From assembly GCA_015680685.1 (NCBI GenBank), contig MNCI01020918.1, positions 1,153-65,152 on the forward strand: DNA of 64,000 bases, written 5' to 3'. Source of the stretch: Gnetum montanum (lineage: Eukaryota; Streptophyta; Gnetopsida; Gnetales; Gnetaceae). Below are positions 12,855-23,150 of this stretch, one piece after another; the stretch's first letter is position 1; each line of letters begins with the position of its first letter. Under the pieces are notes generated by a model. It was given only the letters and a program-made list of their open reading frames with translations, did not search any database and was not told the DNA's origin. The position numbers and the translations under genes were made by a program.

Positions 12855-14840
12855 TACCCTCATCCACACTGGCTAGCATGGATTTAGCATGGCTTAAAGC
12901 ATACCATGCTCAAAACAATAAAACCAAAATTCCCCATGCCAAATTTAGCATCCAAATGTTGACACGAACAACCACTAAGCCCAAAGAGAGGTCAAAACCC
13001 ACCATAATACCTTTCATTTTACATAAGAACATTGAACAAGGGTTCATCCACACTAGCCAACATTCCTCAAGAGGGGATGATATTCACAAACATCAACCAA
13101 GCCACAATTGATGGAAAAATGATCTAACAAAGCCTAAAATCCTAGTAGATGCCCCTAATAGCTTTGAAACCTAATAAAACCTAATTGAAAGTGTCAAAAA
13201 CCATGAAATTTAGTGAAGCCACAATAGGGGCATCCTAACCACATTGGCTAGTATGAACCTAGTGTGGTTGGGTGGGGTGTGACCATGAGACACTAAAATT
13301 AATATCCTAGTTGACACATCATGACCTTAACACCTCCCTAGAATCCTCGATAGCCAAAGATTAAATAAAAATAATTTGAAACTAGGGTCAAACACCATGC
13401 CCATGTTGAGGAACCCTTCATCCAAGCTAGGCATCATGGATCAAGTTGAGGAAGGCATCACCCATGCTTGCCAATGTGAGTACCATTAAGGAAACCCATG
13501 GGAGGCTCATAGATGCACCAGATTGACTCCAAGTTTCACTACTTTGACTCTAGAGCCTTGATAGAGCCTCCAAAGGTTATCAAACCTTAAAGAACAAGCC
13601 AAAAGTGGAAAAAGCTATCATCCCTCTTCCACCCACACTAGGGCCATGTTGGCTAGCATGGCCTGAAGGGGGATTACTTTAAAAAAATATCAAAAAGCCT
13701 TAAAAGTTGAAAATTTTGGTGCCAAATACTAGCTATCAAGATAAACAATTCCAACAGCTTGAATGCGTACTAGATTCAATGCTAGAACTCACTAGAAACC
13801 AATATTCCAATGTACCCACACTGAGGAAGGCCAGATCCACACTGGCCAACATGGCTTTAGCATGGGTAAGCTTTTGCATCCATTTTGATAGTACACCAAC
13901 ACATCAAAAACACTAAAAGTTAGCCCAGTATAGCCTAGGACCTTAGGACCTTAAATTGATGACAATTTAGCCTCATTACAATCATAAAATCTCATCATAC
14001 TCCCTCACCCATGTTAGAGCAATGTTGGCCAGCATGGCTAAGGAAGGTATAACTATACCAAATCCGAAACAACCATTAAACATGGGTAATTGCAAGCCCA
14101 AACCTTAAATAGGAGCACTAGGAAACCTAGAGAGCTAAAAAATGATCAAGTTTCCTCTAAAATCTACTAGGTATCCACATTGAGGAGCATTGGAGCCACA
14201 CTAGCTAGCACGACCCTAGCATGGGTAGGGTCCCTAACAAGGCTCTACCCACATGATACTCATCAAGTGGCCTTAAAACTTGACTATGGGAGCATACAAC
14301 TACAAAAACCTAGATTTGGCTATAATTTGACCTTGTTTTAACCATGTAATCACCAAGGCTAGGCTATCCATGTTGAAACCCCCCCACCCAAGCCATGCTA
14401 GCCAACATAACTATAGGGGATAAGACCTCAAAACCCACTTTTGTTACAAGTTATGACCTTCAAAATTACCTATTTTAACCATTGTTACCCTGTGCTACAT
14501 TGAGAAGTCCATGAGACACTAATTTAAATTCTTTAGATGCCATAAATCTAGTTTTCCTTTACATCCATGCTAGGGTCATGCTTTCCAATGTTGCTCTAGT
14601 GTGGGTGGAAGTTCCAATCTTCATTTGTGACTTCCAAAGAGGCAAATCGATGTCAAAAGTGATAAATCTTCTCTTCTAGTCCACTGTGCTAATCATAAAA
14701 GTCCTCAGAAATCCAAAAATAACCAAAATGAACTTGGAAAAAAACATGTTCACCCTACCCATGCTAGGGGTCACCACACTAACACTAGCTAGCATGGTTC
14801 AAGCATGGGTGACTAGAAAAACCTCAGTTTTGATCTAAAA
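12855..14840. repeat. About 11 degenerate tandem units of about 190 bp with a GCTAGCATGG core
   Basis: A core of the form CCACACTGGCTAGCATGG...TAGCATGGGT recurs near 12861, 13044, 13237, 13417, 13629, 13814, 14005, 14193, 14380, 14565 and 14770, giving steps mostly between 175 and 212 bp. Between cores, short AACCTAGATG-like and AAAGCCT-like words also recur. Some cores read in the complementary sense because the core is partly self-complementary. No open frame persists across units; the 77- and 69-codon frames at 12878 and 13707 are unit fragments. Confidence 0.7.
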
Positions 14841-15416
14841 TGGCCTTGAAATAGCTTCCATAGATGTCCAAAATCACTTGTCAGTGCCTACTAACCCCTA
14901 AAATTGGCAAAATCCAGCCTTTTAAAAGAAAATAGTATTTGCCTTATTTTATCATACATTTTTCACCTTGATTTATTTAACATTACTTTACACTTATGAC
15001 TTCTATAGACCATTAATTAACCTCATTTGACTTCTACTACACTTTGGTTTCACTATATTTACCTTATTATCTCCATTATGGCCTTAGTAAACCTTGTTTA
15101 GCCTCTGATTTGTGTTGATTGATCACCATTTAACATCATGTGATCACTGTGTGGCTCGCTAAGGCCTCAAACTATCAAAATGTAATCATATTTGATCATG
15201 TTTAACTTGTATTACCTTGAACTCAAACTTGATAGCCTTTGTTGATCCTTTTTGGATACTTCTATGGCCTCTATCTTAACATGTTTGTTCTACTCATGCA
15301 CTATTACTAGGGTATTTTGCATTATTGTTAACATAATTTTATTAGTTATTAGTTTTATTATGTTTGTTACCCATGTGCCACTTAATGTGCTTATTGTTGA
15401 TATGTAGGATTGAAGT

Positions 15417-16480
15417 ATGGACACCTGGAAGCAAATCAGCTTACCATTAAACCTAAGTGAACCTCATGGTGATGTTTAATGATGTATCAACCTTCATTTC
15501 CTATATCTTGAGCCTAAGAGTCTTGTCAACCACATATTCTTGATAGAGAAACCTCTAGAGTGGCCTAAAAACCTAGTCAAAATCCTTGAGCTAGAGGCTA
15601 GTGACATTACCAAAGATTCTTTGGCTAAGGTTCTTATCACGACACATAGTGACGGGGAGAAAACAATTAAATTATGTTTCTCACTAAAACCTGAATAGCC
15701 TCAAGATATTACCAAGGTCCTTTAGGAGAACATTAAGGTCTTTATCTTGTCATATGAAGATATGCTAGGTCTTGATCCATGCTTAGTGCAACATAACATC
15801 ATACTCAATCATAATATTAGATCAATTAATAAAAAGGTTTGTAAGATTAGGCCAGAGCTAGCCTTGGTAGTTCATGATGAGATCATAAAACTATATCAAG
15901 CTGGTTTCATTAGAGCTATTGATTACATAGAATGGATGGCCAACATAGTGGTAGTCCCTAAGAAAATTGAGAGTCTATGCATTTGCATTGATTTTCGAAA
16001 CCTAAATAAGGCAACCATCAAGGATGATTCCCCTTTACCTAGTATTGACCAACTTATCAATACTATGGTTGGGCATGCCTTATCATCTTTCATGGATGGG
16101 TTCTTAGGATATAACCAAATTAGGATTAATCCAGAACATCAACTTAGTATGACCTTCATAACTCCTTAGGGAACCTTTTATTATACCATGATGTCCTTTC
16201 CATAAAGAATGTAGGAGCAACCTACCAAAGAGCTATGATGTATATGTTTACTAACTATATGCTAGGTTTTCTTAATGATTACATAGATTATATAGCCATT
16301 AAGTCCAAAGTGACCAATGACTATGCACATGATCTTGACCTTGTGCTTAAATGATGTCTTAGGCTTAACCCCAAGATGTCCTTGATGTTAAAATTAATAA
16401 GATGCTAACTTTGTAGTATTTAAAGTAGGGATACATTCTATCCTAATAAGGTTAAAGTCATATCCAAGTTAGTAGCACCA
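15417..16480 (+). pseudogene. pol: Reverse transcriptase domain of the Tat element
   Basis: RT copies element RNA into DNA inside the particle. Pre-RT sequence with TIKLCFSLKPE (about 15660) leads into an open 140-codon piece at 15747-16169. That piece carries SYEDMLGLDP, GFIRAIDYIEWMANIV.VPKK, CIDFRNLNKATIKDDSPLP and SFMDGFLGYNQIRI, all standard Tat RT blocks. After a TAG where Trp is expected (16168), KNVGATYQRAM follows near 16205. The catalytic YVDD box reads YIDY near 16285, losing the second Asp. Several stops and a frameshift follow. This is clearly a dead copy. Confidence 0.8.
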
Positions 16481-17160
16481 ACTAACCTTAAGGAGCTCCA
16501 GGGATTGCAAGTTAGATTACAATTTATTAATAGGTTCATCACTAGGGTTACAAATAAGTTACAACCCATGCAACACTTTCTTAAGAAAAGAGTTCACTAT
16601 GAGTGGGTGACTCAATGCCAAGAAACCTTTGAAAACCTTAAGCAAGAGTTGGCACAACTTCCTACAGTTCATCCACTACAAGAAGATAAACCCTTTTTCA
16701 TCTACTTTGCTATCTCCAACATGCCTATTTCCTCTCTACTCTATCAAAAATATGATGATGGAGTAGAGTTACCAATATACTAGCTAAGAAATGCATTAGT
16801 TGTCCATGATACTTAATACACTAAAGTAGAGAAATATAGTCTAGCCCTAGTCTTCTCATTGAAGAAGTGGAGACACTACCTCTTTAGGAGCCAATTCAAT
16901 GTCATTTGAAAAGATAACATACTTAGAGCCATAATAGCCAAGTTTGACCTTCATTACATTTCTCAGGCATCAACAAAAGGTCAAGCTATAGCCATAAAAG
17001 TTACTACTTCATCAATAGAAGACCATGTATTTATATATCCTAAATTCCTTGATGAACACATCAAAATTATTAGCAATGTCCTCAAGGGCTATGAGGTAGT
17101 CATGCACTTTGATGAAGCTTTAAGAACCCATGGGGCTAGTGCTACTACCATTCATAACAC
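16481..17160 (+). pseudogene. pol: RNase H domain following RT (Tat element)
   Basis: RNase H removes the RNA strand during reverse transcription. The open piece 16505-16783 begins with the RT connection segment (INRFITRVTNKLQPMQHFLKK, then CQETFENLKQELAQLP and FFIYFAISNMPISSLL). It is followed after a stop by KVEKYSLALVFSLKKWRHYLF and a DLHYISQ..TKGQAIA segment, matching E..Y...EK..LALV.A..KLR.Y and the KGQALADFLA end of this domain. Stops at 16783 and 16909 break it. Confidence 0.65.
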
Positions 17161-17562
17161 TTCTGTTTGATGAAACCCAATCCTTCACTTACTATTTTGA
17201 GTTTCCTTATATCAAAAATGTAGCAAAGTATGAGGGATTGATCAAGGGAATGATGGTAGCTTATGACCAAGAAATAAAATGCTTAATGATCCAAGGTGAT
17301 TCATAATTTTTAGTAAACCAAGTAACAATTATTTATACATGTAAGGCCAAACATTTGCAACCTTATCATGACCTAGGAAAGAAACTGATGCAAAAATTTA
17401 TAGATATCAATATTCCACATGTATCCCAAAATGAGAACACCATAGCTGATGCCATTGTAATGCTAGCCCTTACTGTGATGCCATATATGTTTAGCAAGTT
17501 ACCTTTCTTAACTGTGAACTATGCTATTCCCATATGCAAGACAATCAAGATAACTCCATAGT
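17161..17562 (+). pseudogene. Second, archaeal-like RNase H domain
   Basis: An additional RNase H between the first RNase H and integrase is a recognised Tat/Ogre feature. Here NVAKYEGLIKGMMVAYDQEIKCLMIQGDS (about 17218-17306) matches the N.AEYEALI.GL..A...GI..L.V.GDS block. The open piece 17355-17561 continues with PYHDLGKKLMQKFIDINIPHVSQNENTIADAIVMLA, matching the end of that domain with its conserved ..ENK.ADALA segment. The conserved acidic residues E (YEGL), D (GDS) and D (ADAI) survive, but a stop follows GDS. Confidence 0.7.
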
Positions 17563-17639
17563 CGTAGTTTATACTACTCTTGCAAATGAGTGGTATGATG
17601 ATATCAAGTTTTACCTTATGCATGGTGAACCTTCATAAG

Positions 17640-18830
17640 GCCTGACTGTCACTCAAAAGGACATCGTATGAAAAAGATCAAAACAATATGTCATTGTAGG
17701 TGATAACACATTATGCCAATGATCTTATGATTGCATATTATTAGTGTGCTTGGGTAATGTCAAAGGTCACACAGTCCTAGAGAAAGTTCAAAAAGGTGTA
17801 TGAGGAGGACATATAGAACCTAGAGAAATGGCCACAAAGATCAGGTTGTTATGATATTATTGGACCTATATAGAAAGTGACTACTCGCAAAAGCTCAAAA
17901 CTTGTGACACTTAACTATCTTATACATGTATAGTTGGCTGAGTTACATAATGCTCAGATAACTTGGTCATTTCAACAAAGGATGTTCGATAACATTAAAC
18001 CCATAATGCCTAAGTCTTCTATGGGGCATATCTTTATCATCATTGCAACCAAATACTTAATAGAGTAGGTTGAAGCTATTCCCCTAAGAAAGATAACATC
18101 TTAACAACTATGTAGATTGATACTAGATTACATAGTAACCAATTTTTGTATACTTATGACCATAGTAATAGATAATGGATCATAATTTGGTAGCTAAGAA
18201 ATGAAAAAATTTTGTTAGGTCCTAGGCATTAAGCATTCTTTCTCATCACCATATTACCCTCAAGCCAATGGGCAAGTTGAAGCAAGTAATAAGGCCATCA
18301 TGAACGTGATCAAGAAGATGTTGAATAACAACAAACATAAGTGGCACAAGTAGCTTATCCATGCACTTTGGATCTATCGAATCACATTCTGAGCCACAAC
18401 TAGTGTAACCTCATATATCCTTTGTTTATGATTCTAAAGCTCTTTTTCCTTTTGAATTATAGGTACCATCACTCCAAGTAGACCTATTAGACCTCATCAA
18501 TGATGAACAAAATAAGGAGTTGCTGACCATGGATTTAGACTCAGTGGAAGAGTAATAGGTGTGAATTCTTCCTCATGTCAAGTAGTACCAAGAGAGGTAG
18601 AAACTATAACATCACTAGAAATTAAATAAGACCAAGATCAAAGGATACCTGGTTCTCAAAGTTATTCGTGAGCATACAAAACAATTCTTAGCCAACTGGG
18701 AAGGGACTTCAATGGTCACTAAGGTCTACAATAATGGAGCATTTAAGATAGCAGACATGGATGGGAACATGTTGCCCAATCTAGTCAGTCATTCCTACCT
18801 AAAGCCTTACTGCATGTAGCCTATGAGAAC
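17640..18830 (+). pseudogene. pol: Integrase, core and C-terminus (Tat element)
   Basis: Integrase inserts the DNA copy into the chromosome. Fragments follow family order: an N-terminal zinc-region relic (GGHIEPREMATKIRLL, YYW; about 17800-17865), then GHIFIIIATKYLIE.VEAIPL near 18020-18085, where the first catalytic Asp of ATDYFTKWVEA has become Lys. VIDNGS (second Asp) is near 18169 and YYPQANGQVEASNKAIMNVIKKML (catalytic Glu present) near 18255-18325. The C-terminal part reads VTKVYNNGAFKIADMDGNMLPNLVSHSYLKPYC and ends at about 18818. At least seven stops are present. Confidence 0.75.
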
Positions 18831-19821
18831 CAACAATTAGCATCAATGACCTTTGCAACCAATGACAAGCAAGCTTGCATGACCTCTTTCCATCTTTTTG
18901 CATAGCAAATGAACTACAAAACTTTGTAACATGAGTGATTAATGGTAGCTTGGTTTGCTAATCATTTTATATGGACTTATGCATTATATTGTAACAACAT
19001 GAATTCTTTGTCTATTTTTCTTGTTCTCTTGGAGTTGTGATTGCAGGATGAAGACTATAGTCATCACAAAGATGCAACTCATTAATGCAAATATCACCAC
19101 ATGACCTTGATGTGTAAGATTTGGTGAGTTTGTTCTATTGTTGTCAAAAGTGCTCATTCCACTTCATTTCCATTACTTCTCGTTCAGCCCAACCCCATAG
19201 CCTAATTATAACTTTCCTTTTCATGAACAATAATGATGACCTATGTTTGACATTCATATGAACATGTGACATCTCTTTCATCATGCTTCATCATCAAATC
19301 CGGTAGATGTAACACATCTCAACCAATGGGAAAATCAAATCAAAATCAACCTTGTTTATGAAACTTAATGAAGGTTTCAACCTACAAAAGAAGGTAGGGG
19401 AAGCAAACTGTCAAGAAGCTGAAAGAACAATGAAGTAAAAAAGGATAAATCAATGGCTCCAAACATGGAAAGGGAGGAGCCTAATGGTCAAAGAAAACCT
19501 TGGAATGAAGTGTTGGTTTCTCAAATGCATTACTAAGTAGCCAACACTTCAAAGCATGAAGCACAAAGACTTATTAATTGATCAACATGTTAGTGCTATA
19601 TCATAGCCATGATGTCAACATTTTGAAAAAATTATTAACCTTGTGACTATTTTCCTATAGCTAATGATAGTCCTTACCCTAATATTATCACATCATCATA
19701 AGCACTCTTTGGCATGATTTGACACTACTAAATCAAGAACAGAGAGAGAACATTAGTGATGAATCTATAGTGGTGTTTTTTATTCTTTGTCAATGTCTCT
19801 CCCATCAATCCTCAAGACACC
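18831..19821. other. 3' untranslated region of the Tat element
   Basis: Sequence between the integrase end and the 3' LTR. No further coding region, envelope-like gene or tandem repeat was recognised. Confidence 0.5.
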
Positions 19822-19837
19822 AACAAAGAGGAGCCAA
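19822..19837 (+). other. Candidate polypurine tract
   Basis: AACAAAGAGGAGCCAA lies directly before the TG of the 3' LTR, where the plus-strand primer is expected. It is purine-rich but interrupted by CC, so support is mainly positional. Confidence 0.4.
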
Positions 19838-21196
19838 TGAAACACCACCAAGAAAATGCATGTTTTAACCCTTTTGGCATTGTAACTTTCACCCCATGAA
19901 AACCTAAGGCTAAAACTTCATTGTAAAACATTGAGGTTGTAATACACAAGATGTAATTTCACATACTATAACTTTTGGGGCTGAAAAAATACCTTAAAAG
20001 TGATCATAACTTCAATCCCCAAGTGAAAACTACCTTTTCGACTACCGAAACTGGCATTTTCATGGGTTTTGTGAGTGGGTATGATCTATGCTACACTATT
20101 GGCACCTATGCTCATCATTGGAGGGTTTAACTATAGCATGCTTAGCATTTCTCTTGTAGTGCAACATTGCTTCTCTAGCCCAACATGACTCCTATAGCTC
20201 ATTGTTGCTCTTGTAGCCTCAACATTACTCCTATATCCTCCACGTTGCTCCTGCAACCCAACATTGCTCCTGGAAGGCTAGAAATTCTCCTAGAAATCTA
20301 GTGTGGGTGGAAGAATTCAACACAAGTAAAATTTCCTATTACTATTTTTAGTAACTGGAATGGTTTTGGTCCCTTGGAGGTATAAAAATTGACTATAAAT
20401 GGAAACCATGCTAGATTTGGATACCTGCTACACTTGCATGCAACATCAATTTTTTAGTAATTAGGATAGAAATTTGCAGCAAAAATTATGGCCATACAAC
20501 CTATATAAACCAAGCTTGAGCATGGTGAAGGGGTTTCACCACATTAACATCCAAGATATTTGAAAACTTAGCGCAAACACAAGGCTTTTTGAGATTTTCC
20601 TACATGAAAACCTACAATCATTTTGGCCATTTTTAGCATTAGAAATTATGTGAGACTTTATGGCAACGTTGACCTATCTAGGCATCAAGACTCCAAGCTT
20701 GGATCTTCCTTATGGCCCAGAAACCCTCACACATCTTACCCTCTCATACCACCAATGTTGTAGATTTGGTGAGGAGAATAGCAAGGTTTTGCAATTTTGG
20801 GAGTTGTGGAGTAGCTGGATTATGGAGCTAACTATAGTTTTTAGGGTTGTCAACTTCAATAGACTTCAAACCCCCATTTGAGTAAACCCTTTGCATTCCC
20901 AAGCATCATTTGTACACATTCTAAAATTTCTTTATTTCATTATAATAAAGTTTACAATTTTGTTTGTTGTGCAAGTTAGTGTAGATTTATTCTATTCCAT
21001 GCATTTATTTTAAGCTAGATATACATTACATTTTATTTTTATTACCCTTGTTTACACTCTCTATGTCCTTTGGTAATCGACCAAACTATCCAAGTTATCT
21101 TAGATTCTCTTTCTCAAAGGCCCTTGGGATACAAGGTTAAAGTTGTTCCACCTAGGACTTTTAGTTTTTCAACAACCAAATTTTCTAATTGCTACA
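19838..21196 (+). repeat. 3' LTR of the Tat-lineage element
   Basis: Begins TGAAACACCACCAAG, ends GCTACA, 1359 bp, and is followed by ACTAC (probable target duplication). It carries a 19-20-bp minisatellite near 20135-20300, a TATA-like CTATATAAA at 20501-20509 and ATTATAATAAAG near 20940, a plausible poly(A) signal. This copy is uninterrupted and serves as the reference orientation for the LTR. The open frame at 20660-20881 is LTR sequence, not a gene. Confidence 0.85.
20501..20509 (+). promoter_or_regulatory. TATA box of the Tat LTR
   Basis: CTATATAAA sits about 430 bases before the ATAATAAAG poly(A)-like signal in the same LTR. The corresponding part of the 5' LTR falls in the gap at the N at 8963. 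Confidence 0.45.
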
Positions 21197-21201
21197 ACTA
21201 C

Positions 21202-23066
21202 AGTAATAGTAAAATTAAGTAAAAAATTCTAATTGGAGTTTTTTAAACTTACATATAAGCTTTGGAAGGGAGTGAGTAAGGCTTAGGTAATCCCTTGCTC
21301 CTCTTAGATCCTCCTTTAGTCACTAAAGAAAGCACATAACCAAATTGACAGAATGTTAAAATCAATAATGTAGAAGTATTTTCAAGTAATTTACTAATAC
21401 TTTCCCTAAAAAAAATGCCAATGATAGGGGTCCCATCAATTTTGACCAATGGAATTGTATCATATGAAATGTAGTACAACCTAGTCATAAGCCTTAAAGA
21501 CAATGGTAAGTGAATTTCTAATAACACTTATGTATGTCCTTAAGTTTAATAAATATAAAAAATGTTATAATATATATAATACAGTGGAAACCACATGTTG
21601 CCATTATCAGAAATAAGAAAATATCTATGATTTTATGTTTTATAATTTCTATGGATATTAGAAATATAAGAATAAAATAATAACAAACATGCATCACAAT
21701 CCCTTGTGGGGATAGGAGTAATGCTTACAATCATGCATACATGTCATAACCCCTTATGGAATAGGTGTAACACCATACACAACAAGTAATAAATAGCTCC
21801 TAGTCATAACCTTGATGACCCAACACCATGACATATCATTGTGACCTCCTTGTATAAGGATGAATAATCACAACTCAATATAATAGAAATGGAATAGTTT
21901 TAGTGTTTTTATGTTTTAAGGAATTCATTATATAAAACATAATAAAAATCATTATATTTATTCACCACATAAAAACTAGACTCCACATTGACCAAACAGT
22001 TTAAGGATACATAAGCAAGGTAGAACTTTGATAAAGTCTAGCCATACTTGTCAAAGCGATGATTCAAAATACATACCAAATGAAAAGAAATTTACTTATC
22101 TAAGGATGGAGGAGCTCATTATTAAAAACTAGATGTCAAAATCCTAGAATCTCTACATTAAAACCAAGATATTTATAAAGTCATGTGTGAGAGCTTAATC
22201 CAATTATTTTTAGTTTTTGTAAAATAACAATGGAAGTTCATCAATGCCTAGGTGTCAACATATGTTTGTCAACACTGCCCTGGCCAATCAAATAACACTT
22301 CAAGTACAAAGATATAGATCTAGTATGGTAAGGGATCTATCAATATCCTTGTACTAATGTAAGGGTGTCAACACATCCCCTTGATAAAAAGCTAAGGGTC
22401 AAATCTAAATGAAGCCAAAAAATCAAAGGAACATATCAAAAATATTTTAACATGTGAAAAATGTTCTTAGAAGCTTGGAAAATGAATAAAAATACCAAAT
22501 ATAATACAAAAGGAAAGGGAGCAAGTCCAAGAGAAGCAAACCTCAACCAAACATGGTAGACCCATAAATATAGGGTAAATGAAATAATTACTAAGTTTAG
22601 GATTTACAAAATGCTACTGCATGACTCATCATGAATCCTCCACGTTATGTTGCTTTGTTTCATGGCTATTCTTGAATCGAGAATAAAAACTGTAGATTAT
22701 GAGAAAACATATTTTAATGTGATTTGATTGTTGTATCCATCATTAGTTAGAGGAACATCCATTGTTGAATGTTTGAAAGCCTTCTGGAAATAGATATTTT
22801 TGGCATGCTTATTTGTTTGGTGGTATCAAGTTGAAAGCTAAATCAACCATGAGTGGTTGGTCCATGGTTTAGTTTTGAGGTTTATTTGAAGAATTTTTTA
22901 AACTTTACATTAAAAAAAATAAAATTTAGATATTTAAACTACATTTTAAAGATTAATTACCTATTTAATTTCATCAATTTTTAAACTTTTGATCTTGTTG
23001 AAGGAATATTGAAACCTTGAAATAATTATAATATGACTATTTTCCAATATGTATATAACTTAGTAT
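21202..23066. other. AT-rich stretch, no gene; one imperfect hairpin
   Basis: No transposon protein similarity was seen. The minus-strand frame 21249-21527 matches nothing I recognise. An imperfect inverted repeat lies at 22303-22354: GTACAAAGATATAGATC and GGATCTATCAATATCCTTGTAC can pair around a short loop. Its role is unknown. Confidence 0.4.
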
Positions 23067-23067
23067 T

Positions 23068-23131
23068 GCCCACTAGAATTGAATTCATGACTTGGAGTTT
23101 TTAAATCAAGGGTCTTATCACTAGGCTAACA
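23068..23131 (-). ncRNA. tRNA-derived relic, possibly a SINE head
   Basis: On the minus strand GTTAGCCTAGTGATAAGA resembles a tRNA D-arm / pol III A box (TRGCNNAGTGG), followed about 30 bases later by a decayed T-arm / B box (GAATTCAATTC against GGTTCGANTCC). Between them CTTGATTTAAAAACTCCAAG sits where an anticodon arm would be. The layout is like tRNA-derived short interspersed elements in plants. No acceptor stem or 3' tail could be defined, so this may also be a tRNA pseudogene. Confidence 0.4.
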
Positions 23132-23150
23132 CTTGAGTGTTTAATCTCAT

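Larger units (their letters stand above)
8432..21196 (+). mobile_element. Nearly complete Tat-lineage Ty3/gypsy LTR retrotransposon, decayed
   Basis: Long direct repeats bound the element: TG at 8432 and CA at 21196 are outer ends, with ACTAT before and ACTAC after (4 of 5 bases matching), as for a 5-bp target duplication. The interior holds tandem-repeat arrays followed by RT, RNase H, a second RNase H and integrase in Tat/Ogre order. No gag or protease is recognisable in 9620-15400. A weak primer-binding-site candidate, TGGTAGTAGAAG at 9626-9637, lies just after the 5' LTR. Length (12.8 kb) suits Tat elements. Coding parts are full of stops, so this is an old copy. Confidence 0.8.

Noticed and set aside
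12855-14840. CRISPR-like array
   Set aside because: Repeats of about 190 bp are degenerate over their length and have no uniform short repeat plus unique spacer; the context is a plant retrotransposon.
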